The position numbers and the translations under genes were made by a program. The notes below the pieces were generated by a model. That model saw only the letters and a list, made by a program, of their open reading frames with translations. It was not told the origin of the DNA and ran no database searches. A stretch of 64,000 bases of DNA from Streptomyces lunaelactis (GTDB lineage: Bacteria > Actinomycetota > Actinomycetes > Streptomycetales > Streptomycetaceae). This document shows positions 43,623 to 51,887 of the stretch, piece after piece. The stretch lies in the NCBI RefSeq assembly GCF_003054555.1, contig NZ_CP026304.1, positions 7,750,001 to 7,814,000 of the forward strand. The letters are read 5' to 3'. How positions within the stretch are numbered: the first letter of the stretch is position 1; every line of letters starts with the position of its first letter.

Positions 43623-45347
43623 GTGAGCGTCGAGGAGTCGTTGTCACGTATGCCTCAGATGCGGCTCGATGAGCTGCTCGAAGAGCTGCAGGCGCGCATC
43701 AACGCGGCTCGCGGTACGCGCGACCGGGTGCACAGCCTTCTGGAAGTCGTGGTCTCGGTGGGCCGCGAGCTCGACCTTCCCCAGGTGCTGCGGCGCATCG
43801 CCGAGGCCGCCGCTCAGCTGGTCGACGCGCAGTACGCGGCGCTGGGCGTGATCGGGCCGGACGGACGGACGCTGTCGCAGTTCCTGACCGTCGGGCTGAC
43901 GGAGGAGGAGATCGCCAGGATCGGGCCGCTGCCGGCTGGGCACGGGCTGCTCGGTGAGCTGATCCGCAACCCCGAGCCGCTGCACCTCACCGATCTCGGC
44001 GCCCACTCGGTGTCTTACGGCTTCCCCGCCCACCACCCGCCGATGCGGACGTTCCTCGGTGTGCCGATCCGGGTGCGCGACGAGGTGTTCGGCAACCTCT
44101 ATCTGACCGACAAGCGGGGTGGCCAGGACTTCGACGCCGAGGACGAGGCGGTGATCTCCACGCTCTCCGTGGCCGCAGGTGTGGCCATCGACAACGCCCG
44201 GCTGTACGAGGCGTCGCAGCGCCAGCGGCGGTGGCTGCAGGCGAACGCAGAGATCACCAACGGACTGCTCTCCGGCAAGCCCCGGCTGGAGGTCCTGGAA
44301 CTGATCGCCCGCCGCGCCGGGGAGATCATCGGCGCGCGAGTCGCGGATGTGTCCGTGCCCGTCGCCGGGACCGACGACCTGGTCGTCGAGCTCGCCGTGG
44401 GTGCCGACGACGACACACGCCGGGGCCTGGTGGTACCGGTCGAAGGCACCCTGTCGGGCGCCGCCTACCAGACCGGTACGCCGGTGACGACGGTGGGCCT
44501 GGCCGACGATGCCCGCTTCACCGCAGGACCCCGGCGCTTCGATGGTCTGGGGCCGGCTGTGGCCGTACCCCTGGGCGCTGCGGCCAAGGACACCCGAGGC
44601 GTTCTGCTGCTGGCACGCGCGGAGGGCGAGCCGGTCTTCACCGAGGGGGAGCTGCAGCCGCTGCTGGCCTTCGCCGGACAGGCCGCACTGGCTCTGGAAC
44701 TGGCCGAGCGCCGGCGTGACGCCGAGCTGCTCGCGCTGCTGGAGGACCGGGACCGTATCGCCCGTGACCTGCACGACCTGGCCATCCAGCGGCTGTTCGC
44801 CACCGGCATGACTCTGCAGAGCGCCGCACGGCTCGTCGAGCACGCCGGCGCCGCGGAGCGTGTGCAGCGCGCGGTGGGGGACCTCGACGAAACCATCAAG
44901 ATCATCCGTTCCACGATCTTCGGCCTGCGTGCCCGGGAGGACGAAACCGGGCCGAGTCTGCGTGCGCGCGTCGCCCGCGCCGTCGGCGAAGCCGGTTCAG
45001 CGCTGGGATTCCCGCCGCGCCTGAGCATGGAGGGCCTGCTGGACACGGATGTCCCCCCTGCGGTGGCCGACCACGTCATGGCAGCTCTCGGCGAAACGCT
45101 GAGCAACGCCGCCCGGCACGCGCATGCGACGCGTGTCGAGGTCTCCCTGCAGGCCACGGCGGACGAGGTCGTTCTCACCGTGACGGACAACGGAAAGGGC
45201 ATCCCGGCCGACGGCCGACGCAGCGGACTGCAGAACCTCGGCGAACGCGCGAGCAGCGTGGGCGGCGTGCTGGACATCCGGACTCCGGCCGAGGGCGGCA
45301 GCCAGCTCATATGGCGGGCTCCACTCGCCGCCGTCGGCGAGGCGTGA
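43623..45347 (+). CDS. devS: GAF-GAF heme-type sensor histidine kinase DevS/DosS-like
   Basis: A 574-residue soluble kinase: a short N-terminal coiled segment, GAF-A (about 50-195), GAF-B (about 220-360), HisKA_3 dimerisation helix with phospho-acceptor H384 (EDRDRIARDLHDLAIQ) and an HATPase_c domain (GETLSNAARHAHA; VTDNGKGIP; GLQNLGERA). In GAF-A, H138 of AHHPPMRTFLG and Y160 of FGNLYLTDK are 22 residues apart, exactly as the proximal heme His149 and distal Tyr171 of M. tuberculosis DosS; heme binding is therefore expected. The GTG at 43623 is used because of GGAGGAG six bases upstream. The cognate regulator gene is 1.4 kb downstream, separated by two other genes. Confidence 0.93.
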   Translation: MSVEESLSRMPQMRLDELLEELQARINAARGTRDRVHSLLEVVVSVGRELDLPQVLRRIAEAAAQLVDAQYAALGVIGPDGRTLSQFLTVGLTEEEIARIGPLPAGHGLLGELIRNPEPLHLTDLGAHSVSYGFPAHHPPMRTFLGVPIRVRDEVFGNLYLTDKRGGQDFDAEDEAVISTLSVAAGVAIDNARLYEASQRQRRWLQANAEITNGLLSGKPRLEVLELIARRAGEIIGARVADVSVPVAGTDDLVVELAVGADDDTRRGLVVPVEGTLSGAAYQTGTPVTTVGLADDARFTAGPRRFDGLGPAVAVPLGAAAKDTRGVLLLARAEGEPVFTEGELQPLLAFAGQAALALELAERRRDAELLALLEDRDRIARDLHDLAIQRLFATGMTLQSAARLVEHAGAAERVQRAVGDLDETIKIIRSTIFGLRAREDETGPSLRARVARAVGEAGSALGFPPRLSMEGLLDTDVPPAVADHVMAALGETLSNAARHAHATRVEVSLQATADEVVLTVTDNGKGIPADGRRSGLQNLGERASSVGGVLDIRTPAEGGSQLIWRAPLAAVGEA

Positions 45348-45398
45348 AGGGACGGAGGTCCCGCGACGGGCCGACGCACGGGGAAGCCGCCAACGTTC

Positions 45399-45869
45399 TC
45401 AGACCGTTAGCCTGGAACCCGTGACCAGGTCGGCCTGGATGCGCAGAGCGGCGTTCATGGCGGGATGCACCACCCACGGGCGGAGCCTTGCCGCGTAGCG
45501 GTCGAGGTCCCCGGGATCCGTGACCCGGCGGGCGTAGCCGGTGACGACGACGCTCCATCCGAGATGGGTCTCGGGGTCGATCACGTCGGCCTCGTAGGCC
45601 ACGACGACACCCGTCTCGTCGGCCGGTGCCACGATCGAAGTGAGCGCCGCCCCTTCGTGCAGCTGGACGATGATGTCCTCGCCGTCCATGAGGTGGTTGA
45701 CCGGGCGGACAGCCGGCAGAGCCCGTTCGGTGAAGACGATGCGTCCGAGCGACACGCTGCCGAGCAGCCGCAGAGCCTCGGCGCGGTCCAGTCGCGTCAC
45801 ACGCCGGGGGGCCACCGTGACGCGGCTTCTCCCCGTCTGCTGCGTGGCTTCGTCGTCCATCATGCCCAC
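45399..45869 (-). CDS. Pyridoxamine 5'-phosphate oxidase-fold protein
   Basis: A 156-residue split-barrel protein: LLGSVSLGRIVFTERALPAVRPVNHLMDGEDII, then VVAYEADVIDPETHLGWSVVVTGYA. This is the flavin/heme/F420-binding PNPOx-like fold; the C-terminal domains at 7587 and 54571 are of the same type. Start uncertain: GTG 45869 (AGGAG six bases upstream) or ATG 45863/45860. It is antisense-oriented between devS and devR, with a near-perfect box 80 bases upstream. Cofactor and substrate unknown. Confidence 0.85.
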   Translation of the reverse strand: MGMMDDEATQQTGRSRVTVAPRRVTRLDRAEALRLLGSVSLGRIVFTERALPAVRPVNHLMDGEDIIVQLHEGAALTSIVAPADETGVVVAYEADVIDPETHLGWSVVVTGYARRVTDPGDLDRYAARLRPWVVHPAMNAALRIQADLVTGSRLTV

Positions 45870-45946
45870 CCTTTGCTCCTGCTTCGTGCCTTGAAGCAGC
45901 TCGCTGCCGTGACAGTCAGCGTTCCCCAGGGTCCGCTGTGGCGACA

Positions 45947-45960
45947 GGGCCGAACGGACC
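45947..45960. promoter_or_regulatory. DevR-like box upstream of PNPOx gene
   Basis: GGGCCGAACGGACC, 78-91 bases before the leftward start at 45869. Confidence 0.55.
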
Positions 45961-46021
45961 TTTCCGGGGGGGGTCCGGTTGCCCAGCCGCTCAGTGCTGG
46001 CCCGCCACTGGTGAGCGGTGG

Positions 46022-46342
46022 TCAGGCAAAGGAGCAGGGGACGGTGTCATCCACGCCAAGCACGCGAAACACCGTCGCGCAAAGGCGCGGCACACCGCAG
46101 AGGTGAAGTCGCACGCCCGTCGCCGCGCAGTGTTGATGCACCCGTACGAACAGGTCAGCTCCGGAGCTGTCGCAGAAGGTGACGCCCGACAGATCGAGGC
46201 GCAGTTCGCGTACCGTGCCGACGGCCAAGTGAGCCAGATCCTGCTCGATTCGTCCGGCGGTGGCTATGTCGAGCTCGCCGGACAGGGCGACGGCCAGGGT
46301 GCTGTCGTTCAGTGTTGTCGTGGTCAGGGTGATCGGAGTCAT
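46022..46342 (-). CDS. STAS-domain anti-sigma-factor antagonist
   Basis: A 106-residue single STAS domain (SpoIIAA/RsbV type). The phospho-acceptor serine motif is DSSGADLFV (about residues 57-66, FCDSSG), and ALSGELDIATAGRIEQDL precedes it. Such proteins release sigma factors by binding their anti-sigma kinase when unphosphorylated. No kinase partner is encoded nearby, so it would act on a factor elsewhere. Its position between devS and devR, with a tandem box upstream, suggests a link from hypoxia to an alternative sigma pathway. Confidence 0.9.
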   Translation of the reverse strand: MTPITLTTTTLNDSTLAVALSGELDIATAGRIEQDLAHLAVGTVRELRLDLSGVTFCDSSGADLFVRVHQHCAATGVRLHLCGVPRLCATVFRVLGVDDTVPCSFA

Positions 46343-46441
46343 GAGTTGGGGGGCCTCTCCGTCAGGGCGTCGTCAGGGGGCGCCGGTCTCGCCGGCTCGG
46401 CCGATGTCCGAAAGTCCATCAGGTGACCGGCCGCAGCCGGC

Positions 46442-46477
46442 AGGTCCCCAGGCCCCTCACGCAGGGCCGTTGGTCCC
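46442..46477. promoter_or_regulatory. Tandem DevR-like boxes upstream of STAS gene
   Basis: AGGTCCCCAGGCCC (46442-46455) and GGGCCGTTGGTCCC (46464-46477), 22 bases apart, 100-135 bases before the leftward STAS start. Confidence 0.55.
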
Positions 46478-46653
46478 TCTTGGTCCGCGACGGCGAGGTC
46501 ATGGGGAGCGGCTCCCTGCGGAGCGAGCCCCCTGGCACGATGGGGGGATGGTGCCGAAGCCGGAGACGCTCCTGATGTGTTGGGCACCGAATGGGGTGAC
46601 GGAGCGGTAGGCATAGGCAGCGCAGGGGAGCTTCTGCCGGGTAGGGCGGATCA

Positions 46654-46667
46654 GGGCCGTTCGGCCC
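46654..46667. promoter_or_regulatory. Symmetric DevR-like box upstream of devR
   Basis: GGGCCGTTCGGCCC inside the fully palindromic CAGGGCCGTTCGGCCCTG (46652-46669), 78 bases before the devR ATG. It suggests autoregulation, as known for DosR. Confidence 0.65.
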
Positions 46668-46744
46668 TGGTCGTTCGACCCGTGCGAGGACACCATGCAG
46701 AGGGTCCGCCCCGGCGGACGAACCCAGCCGATACGGAGTGTGTG

Positions 46745-47476
46745 ATGACGGACAGCAGTGGCGGCCCCATCGAGAAGGACCCGGTCAGGGTGTTCCTCCT
46801 GGACGACCACGAGGTGGTGCGCCGGGGTGTGCACGACCTGCTGGACGCCGAGCCCGACCTGACCGTGGTCGGCGAAGCGGCCACCGCCGAACAGGCGCTG
46901 GTGCGGGTGCCCGCGCTGCGCCCCCAGGTCGCCGTACTGGACGTGCGTCTCCCGGACGGTGACGGCGTGAGCGTATGCCGCGAGCTGCGCTCCCGGATGC
47001 CCGATCTGGCCTGCCTGATGCTCACCTCGTTCGACGACGAGGAGGCGCTGCTGGACGCCATCATGGCCGGGGCGTCCGGCTATGTACTCAAGCAGATCAC
47101 CGGAACCGACCTCGTCCACGCTGTCCGGACCGTGGCCTCCGGCCAGTCCATGCTGGATCCCGGCGCCACGGCCCGTGTGATGGCACGTCTGCGAGGCGAA
47201 ACCCCGCAGAACGAGCAACAGCGAGGGCTGCCCGCGCTGACCGACCGGGAGCGGGAGATCCTGGCGCTCGTGGGTGAAGGGCTGACCAACCGGGAGATCG
47301 GCAAGCGGCTCTACTTGGCGGAGAAGACGGTCAAGAACAACATCTCCCGGCTGCTCGCCAAGCTGGGAGTCGAGCGCCGGGTGCAGGCAGCCGTCATCGC
47401 CACCCAGGCCCTGGCTGCGGGCGAGGGCCAGGCAGGCCCAGCCTCCCCGGCGCGTGAGGCCCGCTCACGGAACTGA
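46745..47476 (+). CDS. devR: Response regulator DevR/DosR-like (NarL/LuxR type)
   Basis: A 243-residue regulator. Receiver domain 13-130: acidic pocket LLDDHE (D20, D21), phospho-acceptor D66 ([13 protein letters not shown]), and K116 in [10 protein letters not shown]. The LuxR-type HTH at about 160-225 contains [22 protein letters not shown] and the recognition region [21 protein letters not shown], nearly identical to DosR of M. tuberculosis. The ATG at 46745 is used; an open extension upstream contains the promoter box and no homology. It has its own promoter rather than following devS. Predicted activator of the boxes listed here. Confidence 0.93.
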   Translation: MTDSSGGPIEKDPVRVFLLDDHEVVRRGVHDLLDAEPDLTVVGEAATAEQALVRVPALRPQVAVLDVRLPDGDGVSVCRELRSRMPDLACLMLTSFDDEEALLDAIMAGASGYVLKQITGTDLVHAVRTVASGQSMLDPGATARVMARLRGETPQNEQQRGLPALTDREREILALVGEGLTNREIGKRLYLAEKTVKNNISRLLAKLGVERRVQAAVIATQALAAGEGQAGPASPAREARSRN

Positions 47477-47525
47477 GGCGCCGCGCACCGGAACTGAAGG
47501 TCCCGAGCCGCGTCCCGCAAGAAGT

Positions 47526-47559
47526 TGACACCCCGGTTCCTCTCGGAACCGGGGTGTCA
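47526..47559. terminator. Bidirectional terminator hairpin after devR
   Basis: TGACACCCCGGTTCC (47526-47540) pairs perfectly with 47545-47559 over a TCTC loop, 50 bases after the devR stop and 100 bases beyond the stop of the leftward USP. Confidence 0.9.
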
Positions 47560-47658
47560 GCCGTCGGACGAGAGGGCCGGCCGGCATGGACCAGGCTTGG
47601 GGCCGTATCGCAGGACCTGATCCCGGGAGCCTCCCTCCTGGCGTGGACCGATCGGTTC

Positions 47659-48531
47659 TCAGGCGTGCGGCACTACTGCGACGGGGCAGTGGGCATGGTG
47701 CAGAGCGGCATAGGCCACCGACCCGATGCGGGTACCGACGGGGGAGCGGCGTACCCGGCGGCCCAGCACGAGCAACTGGGCCCGGGTGGCGGCCGACAGC
47801 AACACCTGCCCCGCGCTTCCGATTTCCACGTGCGGGATCACCGGCACGGCGGGGAACTTCTCCCGCCAGGGAGCGAGCGCCTGCTCCAGCGTTTTCCTCT
47901 CGAACGGTTCCAGCCCTCCCGCCTCGTCGGCGAGGCGCATCGAACCCGGGCTGTAGGCAAAGATGGGCGGCAGACTCCAGGCCCGCACCGCTCGCACGGT
48001 CGCGCCTCGTGCGGCAGCCGCCTCGAAGGCGAACTCCAGCACGGCGTCACTGTCCTCGGCCTCACCCTGCTGGCCCACGACGACCTCGCCGCCTTCCGGC
48101 TCATGCGCCTGCCCGTTGCGGGCCCGGACCGACACCACCGGGCGCGTTGCGCTCGCGATCACCTGCTGACCGTATGAGCCGAGCAGGAATCCGGCGATGG
48201 CCCCGTGCCCGCGTGATCCGATGACCAGCATGCCGGCCCGGTCGGCCTCGGTGAGCAGCGTGGAAACTGCCGTATTCGGCACCACTTCGGCTGTGACCGA
48301 CAGGTCCGGATACTGGTCGGCCACGCGTGTCTCGGCCTCTCGAAGCACGGCGTTGGCGGAGTGGACCTGCACTTCCCTCTCCTGGACGATCGGTACGTCC
48401 AGGGGCTGCCAGAGCCAGGCGTGCACGACGCGCAGGGGCAGGCCGCGGAGCGTGGCTTCATGGGCTGCCCAGTCGGCCGCGGCCAGGCTCTCCGGGGATC
48501 CGTCCACTCCTACAGTGACAGGGCGAGTCAT
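47659..48531 (-). CDS. Tandem-domain universal stress protein
   Basis: A 290-residue USP from the ATG at 48531. Domain 1: VTVGVDGSPESLAAADWAAHEA and IGSRGHGAIAGFLLGSYG, a full nucleotide loop. Domain 2: its N-terminal strand is unusual (EVVVGQQGEAEDSDAVLEFAFE instead of GVD), and the loop LGRRVRRSPVGTRIGSVAYAALHH is shortened. Divergent from the USP at 48862; two box pairs lie in the 330-base gap between them. Confidence 0.9.
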   Translation of the reverse strand: MTRPVTVGVDGSPESLAAADWAAHEATLRGLPLRVVHAWLWQPLDVPIVQEREVQVHSANAVLREAETRVADQYPDLSVTAEVVPNTAVSTLLTEADRAGMLVIGSRGHGAIAGFLLGSYGQQVIASATRPVVSVRARNGQAHEPEGGEVVVGQQGEAEDSDAVLEFAFEAAAARGATVRAVRAWSLPPIFAYSPGSMRLADEAGGLEPFERKTLEQALAPWREKFPAVPVIPHVEIGSAGQVLLSAATRAQLLVLGRRVRRSPVGTRIGSVAYAALHHAHCPVAVVPHA

Positions 48532-48622
48532 GCGATGGCCTCCGTACGGGGTCGGGCGGGCACGGCCGCTTCGGCCGCCCCTCTGTCCTTCGATCTTCAC
48601 GGACCCGCGAGCCGTTCGACGA

Positions 48623-48658
48623 GGGCCGAACGGGCCCGACACGCGGACCCGTTCGGCC
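48623..48658. promoter_or_regulatory. Candidate tandem DevR-like boxes for leftward USP
   Basis: GGGCCGAACGGGCC (48623-48636) and GGACCCGTTCGGCC (48645-48658), 22 bases apart, about 92-127 bases upstream of the start at 48531. Confidence 0.5.
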
Positions 48659-48756
48659 GGGATGTCCCGCCTGACACCGTCGGCCGACCCGGACAGACCC
48701 CGCTGACGACCCGGTCGGGGCGGAGGCGGCTCTTCGTGGACTGCGTGCGCAGCCTC

Positions 48757-48790
48757 GGGTCCACCGTCCCCGGGCAGGGACCTGTGGCCC
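48757..48790. promoter_or_regulatory. Tandem DevR-like boxes for rightward USP
   Basis: GGGTCCACCGTCCC (48757-48770) and GGGACCTGTGGCCC (48777-48790), exactly 20 bases apart and 72-105 bases before the ATG at 48862. Virtually the same layout as 25049/25069. Confidence 0.65.
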
Positions 48791-48861
48791 CTGCGCAGGG
48801 CGGCACGGGTCGAACACTGTGGGAGACGTCGGCCCGTCCCTCATTCCTCCAGGAGCCAGCC

Positions 48862-49734
48862 ATGTCCCGCACTGTCACCGTCGGCATCGACGGATCCCGA
48901 GAGAGCCTCGCCGCCGCGAACTGGGCGGCCGAGGAGGCGCTACGGCGCGGGATTCCGCTGAAGCTTCTGCACGTGTGGAGCAAGGACGAAGAACGCCGCA
49001 CACGGTGGGTCGATCCGGCGACAGCACGTGGATGGGGGGAGCGGACCCTGCGGATCACGGAGCGGCGCCTGCGGCGCCGCCACTCCGGACTGAGCGTGGT
49101 GACCGCGTGGGTCCCGGGTTACCCAGTCGACGCTCTGTGCGCCGCCGGGGACGCATCGGAGCTGCTGGTGCTGGGCTCGCGCGGCCTGGGTGGACTGGCC
49201 GGCTTCCTTGCCGGGTCCGTCTCCCTGGCGGTGCTCGCCCGTCTGCAGCGTCCGGCCGTCCTCGTACGTGCTCACAACGTCCCGGCGCCTGGGAAACCCC
49301 GGTCGGCCGGTGACGTCGTTCTCGGCCTGGATGTGTATTCGCCGAGCGACGAGATGATCGAGTTCGCCTTCACCGCTGCCGAACGATACGGCTGCCGTCT
49401 GCACGTGCTGCACAGCTGGCAGATGCCTGCTGTGTACGGGCCCGACATGGCGGGCGTCCTGCCGACGTTGCTGGCCGACATCGGGCAGGAGCGACAGCAG
49501 GCGCTCGACGACGCACTCGCGCCCTGGACGGAGAAGTACCCCGCCGTACCCGTCTTCCGGCAGTGCAACCAGGGACGGGCGGCGCAGGATCTGGCCGAGG
49601 CATCCCGCGACGCCCGGCTGGTCGTGGTGGGACGCCGGAACCGCCGCGCACGGATCGGCACCCACATCGGTGCCGTCACCCATGGGGTTCTGCACCACTG
49701 CGTAGCCCCCGTCGCGGTCGTACCGCACGACTGA
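48862..49734 (+). CDS. Tandem-domain universal stress protein
   Basis: A 290-residue USP, paralogue of 25151-26029. Domain 1: MSRTVTVGIDGSRESLAAANWAA and LGSRGLGGLAGFLAGSVSLAV; domain 2: VVLGLDVYSPSDEMIEFAF and VVGRRNRRARIGTHIGAVTHGVLHH. AGGAG lies nine bases before the ATG. It is followed by a broken alcohol dehydrogenase read from the other strand; the gap between stop and that remnant is about 50 bases. Confidence 0.92.
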   Translation: MSRTVTVGIDGSRESLAAANWAAEEALRRGIPLKLLHVWSKDEERRTRWVDPATARGWGERTLRITERRLRRRHSGLSVVTAWVPGYPVDALCAAGDASELLVLGSRGLGGLAGFLAGSVSLAVLARLQRPAVLVRAHNVPAPGKPRSAGDVVLGLDVYSPSDEMIEFAFTAAERYGCRLHVLHSWQMPAVYGPDMAGVLPTLLADIGQERQQALDDALAPWTEKYPAVPVFRQCNQGRAAQDLAEASRDARLVVVGRRNRRARIGTHIGAVTHGVLHHCVAPVAVVPHD

Positions 49735-49784
49735 CGCACCGCCGCCGGGGCGGGAAGCCGTCCCGGCCGAGCTGGGAGACATCT

Positions 49785-50320
49785 GGGCGGCCGGATGTCA
49801 CCAGGTCGAGCAGCCAGGGTGTGGAGGAGGTGTCGACCTGGCCGGTGCTGATCGTCACGGTCTTGCGCCACAGAGCCTCAAGATGCAGCGTGGCCGGCTT
49901 GCCGTGCATGCCGATGTTGGCGATGTGCCCTCCCGGGCGCACCACGCGCGTGCACAGGACGAAGCTGTCCGGATCGCCTGCGGCCTCGATGACCACGTCG
50001 GCTCCAGGGAGGGCTCTCGGACAAGTCGGCGATCAGCCGCCCAGGCAGTTCGGCGGCATCAGCACCCAGGCGGGCGGCGGCCTCCAGCCGGGAAGAAGAC
50101 AGGTCCACCGCGATGATCCTGCGAGGCGAGTGGATCCGCGCGGTGATGACCGCGGCAAGTCCTACGGGACCTGCACCCACCACGACGACGGTATCTCCTG
50201 GGCTCACGTGTCCGTTGCGCCACCCCGACCTCGTAGGCGGTGGGGAGTGCAGGCCGCCAGTCCCGGCGAACAGGTCGCTGCTGTATCGTCGCGTCTCTGC
50301 TCAGTCCGGCTCCATGTAGG
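49785..50320 (-). pseudogene. Zinc-type alcohol dehydrogenase remnant
   Basis: Leftward frames together give LPTAYEVGV (near 50235), then GDTVVVVGAGPVGLAAVITAR and IIAVDLSSSRLEAAARLGAD (50200-50040, the Rossmann NAD-binding region), then after a frameshift near 50015 VVIEAAGDPDSFVLCTRVVRPGGHIANIGMHG (50000-49900) and LHLEALWRKTVTISTGQVDT. The N-terminal zinc-binding domain and the C-terminal end are missing. At least two frameshifts. It is the middle third of a medium-chain dehydrogenase, downstream of the Rv2004c-type gene. Confidence 0.85.
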
Positions 50321-51887
50321 GGCGGCGGAAGACCGGGGCCTGCCCGGTGCCCCACGGGCGTACAGCCGACATCGCCTGAACGACCGCGGCTTCCAGAGGA
50401 CCGCTGGTGTCGATCGTGACGGCCTCCGCCCACGGCGGCTCCTCGGCTGCCATGGAGGTGGCCACGTCGAGATCGGCGTCGGACACTCCGGGCGCGCGGG
50501 TGCTCAGGCGGGCCGCCGACACGTCGCCCGGAATCTGACAGTGCAGGGCCACCAAGTCGGCACTGGTGCGCTCCGCCATGCGCAGGGCGGCCTCACGCTG
50601 CCCCGCATGGGACCAGGTCGCGTCGAGGACGACGGACTCACCGGAGGACAGAAGGGCGGACGCCCTGTCGAGCAGTGTCGCGTACGTCTTGTCGGTCCAT
50701 TCGCGCGTGTACAAGCCCTCGCCGTAGCCGGCCGGTGCGGACTGGTCTTCGGGGATGCCGGCCAGCTCCTTGCGGAGGCGGTCACTGCTGAGCAGCGTGA
50801 CGCCGAGGCGATCGGCCAGCGCGCCGGAGAGCGTGGACTTCCCGCTGCCCGGAAGCCCGCCGACGAGAGTCAGGCCGACAGCGGAGGTACGCAGGTGGCG
50901 CAGCGCCGCCATGACCAGTCGCCGTGACGCCGCCTCCGCGCCGGGTGCGCCCTGGCGTGCCTGAATCAGGGAGACCTTGGCGCGGACGAACGCGCGGTAG
51001 GCGACATAGTGGTGCCACAGCGAAGGCGGTGCGGGGTCGCCGGAGTATTCGCTGTACTGAGCGAGGAAGAACCTGGCGGCTTCCGGGTCACCGAGCTGTT
51101 CCAGGTCCATGGCGAGGAACGCGGCGTCATCGAGGCCGTCGACGTAGCGAAGACGGTCGTCGAACTCCAGGCAGTCCAGGACGCGAGGGCCGTCCTCGAG
51201 GCAGAAGATGTCCTCGGCGAGCAGATCACCGTGGCCGTCGACCACCCGCCCCTGCTTGATGCGCGAATCGAACAACTGCTTGCGGCCGGCGAGGTAGCGG
51301 TGGACCAACCGCTCCACCTCCTCCACGTCGGCGGGCGCGTGTCCATCGTCAGCCAGCGCGCGGACTTGCGAGAAGCTTGCTTCCCAGCGAGACAACAGGG
51401 CGTCCCGGGTGCCCTGTTGGTCCACCTCTCGGCTGCGGGTCGCGTCCGCGTGACGCGTGGCCAGTTGCCGGGCGACGGCCCTGAGGACGTCGTCGACGGC
51501 GGCGCCTTCTCGAACCAGCCGGGAGAGGCGGCGGTCCGCGGGCATGCGGCGCATCACGACGACCGGCTCGGGCGCCTCCGGCTGCGGGCTGCGGAATTCC
51601 CCCACACCCAGATAGACATCGGGGGCGAAGCGAAGGTTGAGAGCGACTTCTCGCTCGCACGCGGCCCGACGAGCAGCCACGGTGCTGTAGTCCAGGAACC
51701 CAAGTTCGACAGGTTTCTTGAGCTTGTAGGCGCGGTCCCCGACGAACACCACGACGGCCGTATGGGTCTCGCACACCTCTGCGCGGGGGAGCGGCGGCGC
51801 GTCAATGCCGGTGGCGCTCCGGAGCACGGACGCGTCGGCTTGATGTACCGCTTCCACCGGCTCCCTGCGGTAGTTGGGCTCAGTCAT
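50301..51887 (-). CDS. Bifunctional aminoglycoside-phosphotransferase-like / P-loop kinase protein (Rv2004c type)
   Basis: A 528-residue protein. The N-terminal half (about 30-330) is an APH/choline-kinase-like domain with VVDGHGDLLAEDIFCLEDG and VLDCLEFDDRLRYVDGLDD (catalytic and Mg-binding loops). The C-terminal half (about 350-520) is an AAA/adenylate-kinase-like domain with Walker A GLPGSGKSTLSGAL and VVLDATWSHAGQRE. Rv2004c, a DosR-regulon member, has the same pairing; substrate unknown. The ATG at 51887 overlaps the USP stop by eight bases, the same junction as USP/nitroreductase at 2033-2040. Confidence 0.88.
   Translation of the reverse strand: MTEPNYRREPVEAVHQADASVLRSATGIDAPPLPRAEVCETHTAVVVFVGDRAYKLKKPVELGFLDYSTVAARRAACEREVALNLRFAPDVYLGVGEFRSPQPEAPEPVVVMRRMPADRRLSRLVREGAAVDDVLRAVARQLATRHADATRSREVDQQGTRDALLSRWEASFSQVRALADDGHAPADVEEVERLVHRYLAGRKQLFDSRIKQGRVVDGHGDLLAEDIFCLEDGPRVLDCLEFDDRLRYVDGLDDAAFLAMDLEQLGDPEAARFFLAQYSEYSGDPAPPSLWHHYVAYRAFVRAKVSLIQARQGAPGAEAASRRLVMAALRHLRTSAVGLTLVGGLPGSGKSTLSGALADRLGVTLLSSDRLRKELAGIPEDQSAPAGYGEGLYTREWTDKTYATLLDRASALLSSGESVVLDATWSHAGQREAALRMAERTSADLVALHCQIPGDVSAARLSTRAPGVSDADLDVATSMAAEEPPWAEAVTIDTSGPLEAAVVQAMSAVRPWGTGQAPVFRRPYMEPD

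Noticed and set aside
46548..46610. 20-codon frame upstream of devR as a leader peptide
   Set aside because: No ribosome site pattern or attenuator-like hairpins tie it to devR, and the promoter box lies downstream of it.
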